From Shewanella colwelliana ATCC 39565 (GTDB lineage Bacteria; Pseudomonadota; Gammaproteobacteria; Enterobacterales; Shewanellaceae): 64,000 nt of DNA. The DNA lies in assembly GCF_000518705.1 (NCBI RefSeq), contig NZ_JAEC01000023.1:1-64000 (forward strand), given 5' to 3'. This document shows, one piece after another, positions 46,357-55,366 of the stretch. Positions within the stretch are counted from its first letter, which is position 1. Each line of letters opens with the position of its first letter. The translations under genes were made by a program, and so were the position numbers. Below the pieces are notes generated by a model. The model had not been told where the DNA came from. It saw only the letters and a list, made by a program, of their open reading frames with translations, and made no database searches.

Positions 46357-47160
46357 ATGGCACATATAAAGCGTTCAATAATTTTAAAGGCAACCGCTAC
46401 CTCTATGGGTTTTCCATCGCACGCAGTGCATCTGCGCTATCAATATAGAAAAGCAATTTCAACCAGGCCTTACAATGCGCGTGGTAAAAACTTGGTCCGT
46501 TGTGACGCTTGTCTGTTAGCAAAACAGTTTTGCACCTGTGGATCTCGACGTCAGCTCACCTCGAATGCCAGTTTTTTGTTGATCATGTATGATGATGAGG
46601 TCTTAAAACCCAGCAATTCAGGACGCTTAATCGCGGATTTAGTGCCCGATACCCATGCATACATCTGGTCACGCACCCAAGTAAACCGAAAATTATTGGC
46701 GCTACTTAACGACCCGCAGTATCAAGCCTATCTGGTGTTTCCTAGCGAATATGCACAGCCTGGACAAACCGTGGTAGAAAAGGTCGAACCGATCGGGCCT
46801 TGTAGTGCGGGAGTCAACAAACGACCGTTATTTGTATTGCTCGATGGCAGTTGGCGAGAAGCGATAAAGATGTTTAATAAGAGTCCCTATTTACACTCTT
46901 TACCTATGCTATCTTTTACACCTGAAACTGCAGCTAAATATGGTTTACGTAAAGGCAGTCGAGACTTTCAGTTAGGGACAGCAGAGGTTGCGGCATTGGC
47001 CTTAGGTGTCGCTGGCGAAGCGCATAATGCAGCAAGTCTAAATGCCTGGTTTGCGTTGTTTATAGAGTCTTCGATGTTCAGTCGGAGCCGTAAGAGCACG
47101 CTAGACCGAACACCGCTTAATCAACTTACCTATGCTTTTCATCAAAGTCTGCACAAGTAG
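46357..47160 (+). CDS. tapT: tRNA-uridine aminocarboxypropyltransferase (DTW domain, TapT/YfiP)
   Basis: This enzyme adds 3-amino-3-carboxypropyl to a tRNA uridine (acp3U47 in E. coli). The protein aligns along its length with E. coli YfiP/TapT: a zinc Cys set in VRCDACLLAKQFCTC, NSGRLIADLVPDTHAYIWSRT, and the DTW motif as LDGSWREAIKMF (DGSW instead of DGTW). A second block is NKSPYLHSLPMLS. 267 aa is longer than E. coli (232) because of an N-terminal extension. An internal start is possible, though I see no better ribosome binding site. Confidence 0.85.
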   Translation: MAHIKRSIILKATATSMGFPSHAVHLRYQYRKAISTRPYNARGKNLVRCDACLLAKQFCTCGSRRQLTSNASFLLIMYDDEVLKPSNSGRLIADLVPDTHAYIWSRTQVNRKLLALLNDPQYQAYLVFPSEYAQPGQTVVEKVEPIGPCSAGVNKRPLFVLLDGSWREAIKMFNKSPYLHSLPMLSFTPETAAKYGLRKGSRDFQLGTAEVAALALGVAGEAHNAASLNAWFALFIESSMFSRSRKSTLDRTPLNQLTYAFHQSLHK

Positions 47161-47282
47161 CTGTGGTTATAGGCTGTAACCGTTGCCATGACTACCTAGA
47201 ACAGCGTCGAAGCCGTTCACCTTTGCCTTTTACATGCGTGTTCCCTATAGTAATAACTCACGTCAATGAATAGGGAACGCGT

Positions 47283-47519
47283 TTGTCACACATCTTTGCA
47301 AATCTGTTAGCTTTTTTTACCACGACATTATTTGGCTTAATCTTGTTGTTAACCGCCGCAGTGCCAAATACTTCTGACGCGACATTTAGAAACGCTATTG
47401 ACCAAGCAAACGACTCCCTTCTTAGCTTTAATCGTTATCAGGCCACTTACTTCTGCAAGCAACGCCGCTGGGAGTTTTGTCAACGTTGGGCAAGCTTTGA
47501 AGTTACTCGTTTAGCCTAA
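47283..47519 (+). CDS. Small membrane or exported protein of unknown function
   Basis: This 78-aa frame has one hydrophobic segment (about 5-27) and a C-terminal part with three cysteines (YFCKQRRWEFCQRW). The start would be TTG with a weak GGGAA upstream. I do not recognise a family, and the start is uncertain. Confidence 0.4.
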   Translation: MSHIFANLLAFFTTTLFGLILLLTAAVPNTSDATFRNAIDQANDSLLSFNRYQATYFCKQRRWEFCQRWASFEVTRLA

Positions 47520-47676
47520 ATAAAAATTTCATTTCCATATACAACAAGCGCTTAACATTGTTTAATAGAAAAAGGATGATGGTAGAACCACTTGTTAGCA
47601 AGCAATTGACTGACGTTAATCAGTGTTATGATGAGTCGTTGTTGCTAATAAAAAGAGATGAACAAGGAAATTGGGT

Positions 47677-49239
47677 GTGTCTTCTTTATCGCAAGCAGAG
47701 CAATATTTGGTCAAAGGTGAATATCGATTAGCAGAGCAAACCTTCACCGAGCTGACTCATAATCGGCCTAGCAGCAAAGAGACTGGCTATGCCTTTATGG
47801 GGTTAGGGCAGCTAGCATTGATGGCAAAAAAAGGGGATGCGGCGGTTGAGCACCTAAGTCATGCCTGTGAGTTTTTGTCCGGTGAAATAAAGCCGCTCTG
47901 TTTACTTGCTGATGCATTTAATATGGTCAACGCTCACGAAGATGCACTAACTGTGCTTAACTACGCCAACCAAGTTGTTCCGGAATCTGCAACGCTGCGC
48001 TATCAATTGGCACAGCAACAAATTTTGATGGGGGAAAGTGAACAAGCTAAGGCACATCTAAAGCTGGCTATTGAACAATTATCCCAACGTTATCTTGATG
48101 CAACCGATCTGTTTTCCATAGAAGCGTTATCGCTATTTGCTAACTGCCTGTTGTCATTCAGTTGCTTACAAAAAGTGCAATTCGATAGACAACAGGTTGC
48201 GCCGTTAACTTGCCAAAGCGCTAACGCCCACTTCGATAGTCAAATTCAAACGCAGACATATGCATTACTAGAACTTTGCGATAAAAACTATCGCCAACAC
48301 AGCTCCGTCGATGGCATTAAGGTGAGGCTTCACTACGCCTTAGCGAACCAATTTCATCGTCAAACTCACTACGCCCAAGCGTTAACCCATTATAAACAGG
48401 CCAATAGATCACAGTTTGAGCAATGTAAAGTGACAACCTCAGAGTTAACCGCTTACTTTGATTTAATTAAAGCCTTTGCAGGGCCTGATGCGTTGGCCAT
48501 TCAAAGTGATCAAACATTTGATGTTACGCCAATCTTCATTTTAGGCTTGCCTAACAGCGGCGCTTCAAGACTTGAGCAGATGTTGTGTGCTCACCCACAA
48601 GTTGACAGTGCAGGGGAGTGCAGTTATTTAGCTGACGATGTACTCACGACCGCTTATAAACTTACTGCTAAACATTATCCACGAAGCCTGTCTGATCTGA
48701 GTACCGAGCAGCTCAATCATCTAGCAGAGCATTATCTCAATCGGCTCAAGCAGTTTGTGAACCCAGAATTTGATGCTAATGCGCTCAGTCATAGTAATCA
48801 AAGGTTTCATCCCGAAGTCACCCATATCATAGATAGACTACCTGCAAACTTTCAATCCATAGGACTGATTTATAAACTGTTCCCTCATGCCAAAGTGATA
48901 AATGTTCGTCGTGAGGCCAACGCAGTAAAATGGGCGGTATATCAGCGCTGCTTTGCCGGCAATCAGCCTTATTTTTGTTCGCTAACTGAATTTGAACACT
49001 ATCAGCATGCCTACAACAGCCTTATGGCGCATTGGGACAAAACATTGCCCGGCGTCGTGTTCGATCTAGATGGTGAACGCTTGATTAGCGAAGCAGAAAA
49101 ACAACTCAGCACGCTATTGCGCTTTTGCCAATTGCCAGAGGATGAATCGGTGATCACGCATAGTGCGGTTCAGTCCCAAGGCATTGCGGGTGATCAAGGA
49201 TGGCAACACTATCAAAAGCTTATTTCAGGGCAAATGTGA
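47677..49239 (+). CDS. TPR-sulfotransferase family protein
   Basis: The protein combines TPR-like repeats (about 1-250) with a C-terminal sulfotransferase domain (about 285-500). The PAPS-binding loop reads LGLPNSGASRLEQMLCAHPQV, where family members usually have RSGTT-like residues, so the nucleotide site is altered. Later motifs such as VINVRREANAVKWAVYQRCFAG match the 3'-phosphate loop. Its acceptor is unknown. The GTG at 47677 (8 nt after AAGGAA) is preferred over the TTG at 47671, giving 520 aa. Confidence 0.75.
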   Translation: MSSLSQAEQYLVKGEYRLAEQTFTELTHNRPSSKETGYAFMGLGQLALMAKKGDAAVEHLSHACEFLSGEIKPLCLLADAFNMVNAHEDALTVLNYANQVVPESATLRYQLAQQQILMGESEQAKAHLKLAIEQLSQRYLDATDLFSIEALSLFANCLLSFSCLQKVQFDRQQVAPLTCQSANAHFDSQIQTQTYALLELCDKNYRQHSSVDGIKVRLHYALANQFHRQTHYAQALTHYKQANRSQFEQCKVTTSELTAYFDLIKAFAGPDALAIQSDQTFDVTPIFILGLPNSGASRLEQMLCAHPQVDSAGECSYLADDVLTTAYKLTAKHYPRSLSDLSTEQLNHLAEHYLNRLKQFVNPEFDANALSHSNQRFHPEVTHIIDRLPANFQSIGLIYKLFPHAKVINVRREANAVKWAVYQRCFAGNQPYFCSLTEFEHYQHAYNSLMAHWDKTLPGVVFDLDGERLISEAEKQLSTLLRFCQLPEDESVITHSAVQSQGIAGDQGWQHYQKLISGQM

Positions 49240-49737
49240 TACTCGCATCGACCTAAAAAAGCAGTGATTTAGAAAATAATAGCAAAAGCCACTTTCGCCT
49301 GATGCATGTTTACGCACTTATTTGCATAATCGTTAAAAATATCTCGGGGCTTATACTTTCTAAAGTGCATAAAGATAAATAGCTATTCACTTTCGGTAGA
49401 GAGTTAACCAACTGCCTTTTTAGTTTAAGGCTTAACATTAAAAAAACTTTTAATCTAAGTGATCGATTTCAAAAGGCAGGGCGTAATACTTGTTATGGTT
49501 TTGGTATCCATCGTCGCCAGAACTGTGTGACATGAATTAGAGTACGTCGCTCTCCGTGTGTATTCTACTTCTAGTTATGTCAGACACCCTTTTGAAGAGA
49601 CCACTCCCTCCGGTCTCTTCTTTTTTTTTGTCTAATCGTGAGAATTTGCTCCAATCTCCTACTAAAGCAACTGTTTTATGGCACACTCTTGTGCAAGCTA
49701 ATTAATAGATCACTGGTGATGACTGTTTGCCGTTAGT
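49240..49737 (+). other. Non-coding gap with a strong terminator, possible small RNA
   Basis: No open reading frame is seen in these 498 bp. A very strong terminator lies at 49594-49629, about 350 nt beyond the last stop codon, and no other plus-strand gene precedes it. A small RNA ending there is a reasonable guess. A TATACT-like -10 is at 49352, but no good -35 accompanies it. Confidence 0.3.
49594..49629 (+). terminator. Strong orphan Rho-independent terminator
   Basis: The 9-bp stem GAAGAGACC / GGTCTCTTC has a 9-nt pyrimidine-rich loop and nine T residues after it. It is oriented on the plus strand, so it does not serve the minus-strand hydrolase gene. Confidence 0.85.
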
Positions 49738-50901
49738 TTACTTTTTTACACTTTTGTTTAAGGACTTAGCGTGTTCAAATACTTGATGCCAGTAGTTGGC
49801 TCCGAGTTCAGCAATGACACGAGATTCACCATTCATGAGCATCGCCATCCCGAGATTCAGTTCTGGCGAGTAGGCAATTTCAGCCACATAACCTGCAACC
49901 CATCCCGCGTGATAGATAAGCGGTCGACCTTCAAACTCATAAACACGCCAACCTTTGCCATAATGGGCGTCATCCAAGTAAGCTTTCCATTCGCGCCGCC
50001 TAAGTTCTCTAGTGGTTCTCACGCCAGGGGTGGTGATATCTTCAAGCACTACAGGGCTAATGACATCGGGGCGTTGTCCCATATTGGCCATTAACCATTT
50101 TGCGATATCTGTGATACTGGCGTTTATCCCTGCTGCGGGAGAAAGTTGATAGTAGTTGGGTTTCACCTTCACTTGCCGAAAACCAAAGCGAGTCTTAATG
50201 TGCGGCGCTGCACGATTCTCTATTTGGGTAAACGCTTTATAGCCAATTGAGGCGGTTTGCATACCTAAGGACTCAAACAAACGTTGGGTGATCAAGCTTT
50301 CGTAGCTTTGTCCACTTTGTTGCTCAATGGCTTGCTCGATAAAAGAGAACGCGACATTTTGATAGCTGTAACACACGCCGGGATTACACATGGGCGTGAG
50401 CTTACTAAATTTAGGAACAATTTTATCAACCTTGATATTGGCATTGATCAAATTGTCATAGCTGTTTGGCATCAGGCCGGTGCTTTGGCCAATAATGTGA
50501 CCAATAGTAATATCTTCGCTCTTAGCGGGTGGCGCTAAGGAAAACTCAGGTAGATAGCCTGTAATGGGCTGTTGCCAACTTAATTTGTGTTCATGCACTA
50601 ATAGGCTGGCTAGGGCGCCAGCAAAGGTCTTTGATACCGACGCGAGCCGAAATACCGTATCGGCGTTGATGTTTTGCTTACCGCCTTTCTGGCGTTTACC
50701 ATAAGTACTGAGTTTCAGCACTTTATCGCCTTCGACAATGACAAACGCACCGCCTGGCACCTTGTTCTTTTTCAGGCTCTGATGGAACTCTTGCTTAAAG
50801 TTATCACTCACAGCTTGATATTGTGAAGTTTGGGCACCAAAGCTATTAGCACTTACACCCAGTACTACGGCTAGTGAGATAAACAGCATTTTTAAAGACA
50901 T
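49738..50901 (-). CDS. Class C beta-lactamase-like serine hydrolase, exported
   Basis: This 387-aa periplasmic protein of the beta-lactamase/transpeptidase fold has a signal peptide (about 1-22, ending SANSFGA). It carries SxxK in RLASVSKTFAG, YxN in YSYQNVAF, and HxG in YHAGWVAGY. The last is the usual motif of EstB or D-amino-acid esterase-like members, where true lactamases have KTG. True antibiotic resistance is not supported. It may act as an esterase or peptidase. It is divergent from nothing nearby and is separated from the response regulator by 337 bp. Confidence 0.82.
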   Translation of the reverse strand: MSLKMLFISLAVVLGVSANSFGAQTSQYQAVSDNFKQEFHQSLKKNKVPGGAFVIVEGDKVLKLSTYGKRQKGGKQNINADTVFRLASVSKTFAGALASLLVHEHKLSWQQPITGYLPEFSLAPPAKSEDITIGHIIGQSTGLMPNSYDNLINANIKVDKIVPKFSKLTPMCNPGVCYSYQNVAFSFIEQAIEQQSGQSYESLITQRLFESLGMQTASIGYKAFTQIENRAAPHIKTRFGFRQVKVKPNYYQLSPAAGINASITDIAKWLMANMGQRPDVISPVVLEDITTPGVRTTRELRRREWKAYLDDAHYGKGWRVYEFEGRPLIYHAGWVAGYVAEIAYSPELNLGMAMLMNGESRVIAELGANYWHQVFEHAKSLNKSVKK

Positions 50902-51238
50902 GAAAATACCCAGAAATCCGTATGAATACGGTATTAGTTATTATAGTTGGTCAGTGTTTTTTCGTTTAGTTGCTTCGCATTAGCAAGTTTACCAAGGAGT
51001 TAGGCGCATAAGAGCTTTTGCGTTCTATCGGTGTAACATCTACCATTGAGCGTCAGATTATTTTTAAATGTCACACTTTTGACACATAGCTATACTAGCC
51101 AAGCGAAGTTAAAGATGTAAGCCTTTGACGCGCTAAAACGATGAGAGTGGCTATTTGCTGACCAGAATAGTCTCATTTGCGTATAATTAGTCCGCTCAAG
51201 TTGCGCTAGCGTGGCGAGGTATTGGCCGCATATAAAGA
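50902..51238. other. Non-coding spacer between the hydrolase and response regulator genes
   Basis: It should carry the promoter of the hydrolase on the minus strand and the 3' end of the two-component unit. I find no clear terminator, operator or RNA gene. Confidence 0.4.
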
Positions 51239-51838
51239 TCACACCTTGCTGTTCGCCATCAGATAGGCAAGTTCCGCAATATTACTGACTTGCATTTTTT
51301 GCATCACTTTTTGTCGATGCAACTCAATAGTACGCTGGGCAATATTGAGCTCACTGGCGATAACTTTATTGAGTTTACCTTGCAGTACTTTGTGCATCAC
51401 TTGTAATTCTCGGGGGGTTAGGGTGTTAATTCGCTCTACAATACTGGCTTGCAAGTTGTGTTCAGTAAAAGCGTTATTGGTTTGTTCAAGCGCTTTGGCA
51501 AGTAGATGATTTAGTTTATCGCCATCTACCGGCTTCTCAAGAAAATCAATTGCACCTTTTTGAATCGCTTGAACTGCCATCGAAATGGTACCGTGGCCTG
51601 TAAGCATGATGACACTGATAGGGCTGTTAGCCGATTTAATTTTAGTCAGTAGCTCGATACCATCTGTTCCTGGCATCTGAATATCTAAAATGGCGATAGC
51701 CGGCTGACTTAAATCGACACTCGCGAGAAACCTATCGGCACTTATATAACATTCAGTGCTGTGTCCAAGCGCCTCAAGCATCCAGCTAAGTGAGTCGAGC
51801 ACATCTTGGTCATCATCGACTAGATAAAGATCACACAT
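51239..51838 (-). CDS. LuxR/FixJ-type response regulator (TtrR-like)
   Basis: The 199-aa regulator has a receiver domain with acidic residues DDD, phospho-acceptor D52 in ILDIQMPGTDG, the TGHGT segment and the Lys in FLEKPVDG. A LuxR-type helix-turn-helix follows (LTPRELQVMHKVLQGKLNKVIASELNIAQRTIELH). The layout matches FixJ/TtrR regulators of anaerobic respiration genes. Its start overlaps the kinase stop by 8 nt, so the two are cotranslated. The ApbE, FMN-lipoprotein and porin genes next door are the likely targets, by inference. Confidence 0.88.
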   Translation of the reverse strand: MCDLYLVDDDQDVLDSLSWMLEALGHSTECYISADRFLASVDLSQPAIAILDIQMPGTDGIELLTKIKSANSPISVIMLTGHGTISMAVQAIQKGAIDFLEKPVDGDKLNHLLAKALEQTNNAFTEHNLQASIVERINTLTPRELQVMHKVLQGKLNKVIASELNIAQRTIELHRQKVMQKMQVSNIAELAYLMANSKV

Positions 51839-53780
51839 CTATTTGTCCCTTTAATGGAAGTGTAACTAATACAGTTAACCCCTTTGGCGGAATGGCTGAA
51901 ATAAAGGTTAGATTGCCACGGGCTTTTAAATCATCTAACTCCGTGGTTGCCTTTTGATTGTTGAAGGCCCGAATTTTACCACCATGCTCCTCGACAATAC
52001 GCTTACATACAACCATGCCTAATCCTAGGCCATTCGCTTTTGACGTTTCAAAAGGAAAAAATAATCGTTGTAGTGCGTCATCGTTCAGTCCGACCCCTGA
52101 ATCTGTAATAACAATATGTACTTGGCCAGCGTCATCTAACACACTAATTTGTAATCTTGGTTTATGACTGGTTTCCATAGCATCTAAAGCATTACGGATC
52201 AGGTTAACCAAAACCTGCTGCATTAAACTTTGGTCTACTGAGACGGTTATCGGCCAAAGTGCCAACTGAGGGACTAATTTCATCCGTTTAAAATCTGGCT
52301 GCATTAAATTTAACGTCTCATCTATGAGATCCTTTAAATCACAATTTTGATAAACACTTGGCTGCTGGCAAAACTGGCGAAAACGCTTGATCGTGCTCTG
52401 GGCCCGATCGACCTGCAGAATGGTTTTATTGAGCGCTTGTTTTAAGTCAGTTTGAGTCTCATCCAGACGATAGATACAACCTTGAGTTAAGTATCTAATA
52501 CCTGCCAATGGTTGATTTAACTCATGGGCGATACCCGAGGCCATCTCACCCGTTAAGAGTACACGCTGTGCCTTATAGAACTGCTTTTGCTGCTCAAACA
52601 GGGCTTTTTGGGTATGTTTATGTTGCGCCATCTCATCGCTTAAAGCCTTGGTGCGTTTAACCACGAGGCGTTTAACTCGAAGATGATGAAAGTAGCCTAA
52701 CAGTAAACCAATAGCGATTAATAATGCCCAAGGTGTTGCATCTTCTGCCAAACGTTGCCAGTTGGTCACAAATGGCCAACGTTGGAGATTTTTTAATAGC
52801 GCAAAGACATGGCTATCATTGACCGGAACCGACCAATACTTGTAATGACCAGCGACCGCCTGTGTGTCTTGCGCGGTTATTGCTAATAACGCACGCACTA
52901 TTGCAGAAGCCGCTTTATGATCGGTTTTACCTAACTTAGAAAATGCGTAGGAAGGATATAGTTGGCTAGAGGTTTGACAACCAATATCGCTATCCGTTTT
53001 GGGGAGCAGAATATGTAAAGCGTTGGGAGGAATAAGATGACGAGCTAATGCCGACTCCAGTACACAGGTTGGTAAAATCGCCACATCGGCACGACCATCT
53101 AGCACCTGATCAAGCAGTTTATCTTGTGGGAATCCAACAAAACTTAGGTGTTTTAAGTCAGCAAGTGGATTGAGCCCTTGTTTCACCATTTCGCCTGCAA
53201 GGATTTGAAAACCACCAAAGGCATTAGGATCTGACGACACAACCTTAAGGTGCATCAAATCTTGAAAATGCCGAATATTAAGTGATTGCTTAGCGATTAA
53301 GGCACTACCCACTGCATGTTCAGGTGAGACTTGATTGCGCGGCATCAAGGTCAACAGATGGCTTACGCCATAATCTTTTTTGAATGCTACCGTTATCAAA
53401 GCATTACCAATAATGAAGTCCAGTTCTTCCCTTGATACCTTTTCTACCAACTCATTAGGAGTAAGGGGAATAAGCTCTAGCGGAATACCTGTTTCCTGGC
53501 TGACGCGTGCTAATGTTGGTGCCCAGCGTTTATAAACGGCATCGGGTGCAGCAAACGCCAATGCACCAACTCTTAGAGGCGTGATGATAGTCGTGGTACT
53601 GACGCTGTGTTCACCTAGCTTTTCCGCAACATCATTGGTATCGGTAGCATTAGTAAAATGACTCGCATCCTCTTGTGCGACGGCGAAACAAGCACCGCAT
53701 ACCAACAGCAATGTCATCGATGTTCGTCTTAATGTGGGGCAGATAACACTGCAAAAACTAGAAATAGCACGTCGATTCAT
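51831..53780 (-). CDS. Sensor histidine kinase with periplasmic PhnD-like sensor domain (TtrS-like)
   Basis: This 649-aa membrane sensor has a signal segment (about 20-35) and a periplasmic phosphonate-binding-like domain (about 65-320). A membrane segment follows (350-366), then a kinase core with the H box GEMASGIAHELNQPL (H419), N box NLIRNALDAM, DSGVGLND, and a Gly-rich lid GLGLGMVVCKRIV. This is the layout of TtrS, the tetrathionate sensor. The ligand here is unknown. Tetrathionate reductase genes (ttrABC) are not in the window. The kinase is the first gene of the kinase-regulator unit. Confidence 0.88.
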   Translation of the reverse strand: MNRRAISSFCSVICPTLRRTSMTLLLVCGACFAVAQEDASHFTNATDTNDVAEKLGEHSVSTTTIITPLRVGALAFAAPDAVYKRWAPTLARVSQETGIPLELIPLTPNELVEKVSREELDFIIGNALITVAFKKDYGVSHLLTLMPRNQVSPEHAVGSALIAKQSLNIRHFQDLMHLKVVSSDPNAFGGFQILAGEMVKQGLNPLADLKHLSFVGFPQDKLLDQVLDGRADVAILPTCVLESALARHLIPPNALHILLPKTDSDIGCQTSSQLYPSYAFSKLGKTDHKAASAIVRALLAITAQDTQAVAGHYKYWSVPVNDSHVFALLKNLQRWPFVTNWQRLAEDATPWALLIAIGLLLGYFHHLRVKRLVVKRTKALSDEMAQHKHTQKALFEQQKQFYKAQRVLLTGEMASGIAHELNQPLAGIRYLTQGCIYRLDETQTDLKQALNKTILQVDRAQSTIKRFRQFCQQPSVYQNCDLKDLIDETLNLMQPDFKRMKLVPQLALWPITVSVDQSLMQQVLVNLIRNALDAMETSHKPRLQISVLDDAGQVHIVITDSGVGLNDDALQRLFFPFETSKANGLGLGMVVCKRIVEEHGGKIRAFNNQKATTELDDLKARGNLTFISAIPPKGLTVLVTLPLKGQIDV

Positions 53781-53989
53781 AAGTGCTCACGTCAGCGGAG
53801 AATTGAATCTATTATGGCGCATAACTCACTATTTTCTTAATCCCTTAATTAGCAGTGGTGATCTTGCTCACAGACAAAGTATGTATGCGGTAAACCGCTA
53901 TATAAATATCAAGTGTTATTTATATATAATATTGATGGATTCATCTTTACTAGCGAAACAATATTAATATCAACAGACATGAAGTAGGA

Positions 53990-55171
53990 CTAATTGCCAG
54001 TGAAAGAGTCAAATTTATTTGATTTAACTTTATCACCTTGTTCATTTAAATACCAAACGGCTTCGATATAATCCCTTTTATTCACATAGTCCAATGCTGT
54101 TTGTAATGGCATTAAAAATAACATTGTCGATATCACATCAGCGTACAACTGATGACTATTTAGTACAACGGTTGTAGCGATTCCTTTAGGTTTTGGATAA
54201 AGCGTTTTTGGATCGATAAGGTGGTGGTATTGCTGGCCATTAACCACAAAGTAACGCAAATAGTTACCGCTACTGACAACTGTAATATCCTTGCCTGTGA
54301 TCACTTCATGATATTGACCTGATGGTTCATTACATTTGGCAAGCTGATAGTTACTCTTTTTACACACAGGATCTTCAACCGCAGTGGCAAACTGTCTTCC
54401 TTCAGGATGCAACCCCAAGTGTCTAATATTGCCACCAGCATTAATTATAAATTGCTCTGCACCATCTACCTTTAATTGATCGTAGACCTTCTCAGCCATC
54501 CATCCTTTTGCTATACCGCCTAAATCTATGCTCATTCCCGGTTTCATGCGCACTGTGTTATGGACACGATCTAATGAGACATCATCAATGTTGGTTAACA
54601 GTGCAGCATGATTTAACTCAGTTTGGCTAGGTATGGAGCATTCTGAGGCCTGACTATTACCTTTTAAACATGCAAAGCGATGAGTGCGCCAAAGATCGAT
54701 CACTGGCGATAGTGCAATATTGAAATAACCACCGCTGCGCTGATGCCAATCGATGCCCGCAGCGATTAACTCTGTCAACAGTGGGTCAATCTGATGTTTT
54801 TCTGCTGGTGATTCGTTGATGGTCTTAATGTTAGTGACATGCCCATAGGTGCTGTAATTTGAGGCGAGATAGTGGTACTCCTGAATAACGGACAAGGCAT
54901 TGCACAGCATCGATTTAGCCTTTTTGTGCTCTACGTTATACAGAGTTATTGACACCGAAGTACCAAAATAATTAACGGTATTTAGGCTGGCTTCATCATC
55001 ATTAATGTTGATCAAAGCATTATTTTCACATTGATAGAAGTTGGATAACGTTGCTGGTGGGTATTTGTTTTGTGGCAAGTTATTAGCCAATGGGTCGCTA
55101 CTGGCAAACACAGTTGAACTTATTGCTAACAATATTACTAAGGTAGTCAAATGTTGATTTATTAATTTCAT
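53990..55171 (-). CDS. apbE: FAD:protein FMN transferase (ApbE family)
   Basis: The enzyme attaches FMN covalently, through phosphoester, to Thr or Ser in target flavoproteins in the periplasm. A signal peptide is present (about 1-23, TVFA-SSD) without a lipobox Cys. ApbE signatures are SIDLGGIAKGWMAEKV, FIINAGGNIRHLG, VVSSGNYLRYF and HHLIDPKTLYP. Two Cys pairs (ACLKGNSQASEC and CKKSNYQLAKC) look like insertions and may form disulfides. It is divergent from the FMN-binding lipoprotein, its obvious partner, across 195 bp. Confidence 0.93.
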   Translation of the reverse strand: MKLINQHLTTLVILLAISSTVFASSDPLANNLPQNKYPPATLSNFYQCENNALININDDEASLNTVNYFGTSVSITLYNVEHKKAKSMLCNALSVIQEYHYLASNYSTYGHVTNIKTINESPAEKHQIDPLLTELIAAGIDWHQRSGGYFNIALSPVIDLWRTHRFACLKGNSQASECSIPSQTELNHAALLTNIDDVSLDRVHNTVRMKPGMSIDLGGIAKGWMAEKVYDQLKVDGAEQFIINAGGNIRHLGLHPEGRQFATAVEDPVCKKSNYQLAKCNEPSGQYHEVITGKDITVVSSGNYLRYFVVNGQQYHHLIDPKTLYPKPKGIATTVVLNSHQLYADVISTMLFLMPLQTALDYVNKRDYIEAVWYLNEQGDKVKSNKFDSFTGN

Positions 55172-55366
55172 AATATAGATTTCACACTATTAATTTACCT
55201 TAGAATTACCACGAATATACTGATAAGGTCAGTTGTATAACAAACAAATGTTAACTGCGTCATATTTATTAAAGTAAAACTTAAAACCTACGGTTTTCCG
55301 CAATTGTTGTTTATTTATGTGTCTTTATGCTGGTAGTCAATAACCAAATAAAAGGGTAATAAATAG
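55172..55366. promoter_or_regulatory. Divergent promoter region of apbE and FMN-lipoprotein genes
   Basis: This A/T-rich intergenic space must carry both promoters. An imperfect inverted repeat CAGTT (55230-55234) / AACTG (55253-55257), 28 bp in all, could be a regulator site. No standard CRP or FNR match is visible. Confidence 0.3.

Noticed and set aside
49738..50901. Serine hydrolase as an AmpC-type antibiotic resistance enzyme
   Set aside because: It has HxG in place of KTG and overall similarity to esterase/peptidase-like members. Resistance cannot be claimed.
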